Shown: positions 62,736 through 64,000 of the stretch, in pieces
How positions within the stretch are numbered: the first letter of the stretch is position 1
Layout: each line of letters begins with the position of its first letter
NCBI GenBank assembly: GCA_943914515.1
Contig: CALUCI010000004.1
Span: forward strand, 1-64,000
Reading direction: 5' to 3'
Origin: an uncultured Pseudomonas sp.
GTDB taxonomy: Bacteria; Pseudomonadota; Gammaproteobacteria; Pseudomonadales; Pseudomonadaceae
DNA length: 64,000 nt
Notes under the pieces: model-generated
The model's input: only the letters and a program-made list of their open reading frames with translations
What the model was told of the DNA's origin: nothing
The model's database searches: none
Program-made: the position numbers and the translations under genes

Positions 62736-64000
62736 TCATGTCGGTTCGCGCCAGAAACGGCGCTGCTCGCGCATGGCCTGCGGTTCGCCGAAGCTGCCCA
62801 GGCGCAGGCGAACCGCACCGAGCAGCGCACTGTCGTAGGCGGCGATTCCCAACGCCGCGTAGCGCGCCATCACCAGCGCCGCCGGATGGCCGAAACCGTT
62901 GTGCATGCCACGGGAAATCAATGCTCCGCGCGGGGACAAGACCTTCAGGAATGGCTGGCTGGAAGAGGTTCTGCTGCCATGGTGCGGCGACTGCAGCCAG
63001 TCCACCGGGCCGGCTTGCGACCCCTGCAGCCAGGCCTGTTCGGCGTGCCGGTCGATATCGCCGGCCAGCAGCAGCGCCTCTCCCGAAGCCTCGACCCGCA
63101 GGGTGCAGGAGCTCTGGTTGCTGTCCTCGGCCTCGGCCCACTGCCAGAGAGAGAACAGCACACCGTCCCATTCCCAACGCTCGCCACTGACACAGGGCTG
63201 CGCCTGCAGGGACTCGGGCAGATCCGCGACTTCGCCAGCCAGCACTCGCGCCAGCGGAAAGCCGCGCTGCACGGCCAGCGCACCGCCAGCATGGTCGGCG
63301 TGAGCGTGGCTGATCAGCATCAGGTCCAGCGCCCGCACGCCCAGCTTGCGCAGGGTCGGAACCACGACGCGCTCGCCCAGATCAACCTCTGCCCGCACCG
63401 GGCCGGCGTCATAAAGAAGGGCGTGCCCGCGGGTCCGCAGCAAGAAGGCCTGGCCCTGGCCGACATCCAGCATCCACACCTCGGCCTGACCGAAAGGAAT
63501 TTCTTCTCGCGGGGCAAATACCGCCAGCAACAGCAACGGCCAACCGAACACCCGCATGGGCATTCCGGCAGGCAACAACCGCAAAAATGCGCCCACCCCG
63601 ACCAACAGCAGGCTCCACGCCGGCAGCGCCGGAGCGATCCAGGCAGGCTGCCAGGCCGCCAACCAGCCAAGCACCTGGAACAGCACGGCAAGCAACCCTC
63701 CTGCCACCCACAGCAGCGCCTCACCAAGGAGCGGGACCGGCAGCAGCGCGGTGCCCAGCAAGGCCACGGGCAACACCAGCACGCTGATCCAGGGCACGGC
63801 AAACAGATTGGCCAGCGGCGCGCTGAGGCTTATCGGCAAGCCCAGTGCGATCAGCACCGGCAACAGGCCAATTGCGATACACCACTGCGCCCGCCCCCAC
63901 GCCAACCATGCCGACCACGCGCCCAGTCGGCCGCTGAATACCAGTATCAGTACCGCAACGGCGGAGAACGACAGCCAGAACCCGGGCAACAGGCTCGCCA
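62736..64000 (-). CDS. comEC: ComEC/Rec2 DNA uptake channel (C-terminal part; start beyond the window)
   Basis: The last about 421 residues of ComEC, the inner-membrane channel for transforming DNA. Several hydrophobic helices of the competence domain are followed by a metallo-beta-lactamase-like domain: VWMLDVGQGQAFLLRTRGHA, LISHAHADHAGGALAVQ and SPHHGSRTSSSQPFLKV. The frame is open to the window's right edge, so the N-terminal OB-fold part lies outside. Stop is 63 bases before the ExbB-like GTG. Confidence 0.93.
   Translation of the reverse strand, partial: ASLLPGFWLSFSAVAVLILVFSGRLGAWSAWLAWGRAQWCIAIGLLPVLIALGLPISLSAPLANLFAVPWISVLVLPVALLGTALLPVPLLGEALLWVAGGLLAVLFQVLGWLAAWQPAWIAPALPAWSLLLVGVGAFLRLLPAGMPMRVFGWPLLLLAVFAPREEIPFGQAEVWMLDVGQGQAFLLRTRGHALLYDAGPVRAEVDLGERVVVPTLRKLGVRALDLMLISHAHADHAGGALAVQRGFPLARVLAGEVADLPESLQAQPCVSGERWEWDGVLFSLWQWAEAEDSNQSSCTLRVEASGEALLLAGDIDRHAEQAWLQGSQAGPVDWLQSPHHGSRTSSSQPFLKVLSPRGALISRGMHNGFGHPAALVMARYAALGIAAYDSALLGAVRLRLGSFGEPQAMREQRRFWREPT

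Overview
The window is a stretch of a Pseudomonas chromosome, most like the P. fluorescens / P. syringae side of the genus. The evidence is the gene order (fliM-fliL-fliK, fleQ-fleS-fleR, flgB to flgL, then sppA / rluC / rne / murB / kdsB / lpxK / comEC), a short 284-residue flagellin, and the HptB-HsbR-HsbA switch inside the flagellar locus. Almost every gene is on the minus strand, so transcription runs from high to low coordinates; rne is the only clear plus-strand gene. The species cannot be fixed from this sequence.

Positions 1-19,000 hold late basal-body, export and regulatory flagellar genes: fliM (cut by the window edge), fliL, fliK, hptB-hsbR-hsbA, fliJ, fliI, fliH, fliG, fliF, fliE, the fleS-fleR two-component pair, the master regulator fleQ, fliT, fliS, fliD, flaG and fliC. 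Sigma-54 promoters of the TGGCAC-N5-TTGCT type can be read upstream of fliL, fliK, fliE, fleS, flgF and flgB, and a FliA (sigma-28) promoter precedes fliC. This fits the FleQ / RpoN / FliA hierarchy known in Pseudomonas.

Positions 19,000-39,700 are a flagellin-glycosylation island between fliC and flgL. It has two halves. The fliC-proximal half is a pseudaminic-acid pathway: PseC, PseF, a PseG-PseH fusion, PseI, a FabH-like ketoacyl synthase, a Maf/DUF115 glycosyltransferase and a small coupled protein. The flgL-proximal half makes a CDP-activated 6-deoxy sugar that is probably C-methylated (glucose-1-phosphate cytidylyltransferase, CDP-glucose 4,6-dehydratase, 3,5-epimerase, C-methyltransferase, SDR reductase, second methyltransferase, CmcI-type protein). 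It is flanked by two very large multidomain glycosyltransferases of 1195 and about 968 residues. No full pseB is present. PseC instead carries a 93-residue N-terminal extension whose first about 22 residues look like the start of PseB.

Positions 39,800-51,630 are the rod, hook and junction genes flgL, flgK, flgJ, flgI, flgH, flgG, flgF, flgE, flgD, flgC and flgB, with a small secreted protein gene between flgE and flgF. Positions 51,780-64,000 are housekeeping genes: sppA, a HAD phosphatase, rluC, a long rne leader and rne, murB, kdsB, a Trm112-like gene, lpxK, exbD/tolR-like, exbB/tolQ-like, and comEC (cut by the right edge). Between kdsB and murB, where other pseudomonads carry the phosphatase gene ptpA, there is only a 28-codon ORF that looks like its collapsed remnant.
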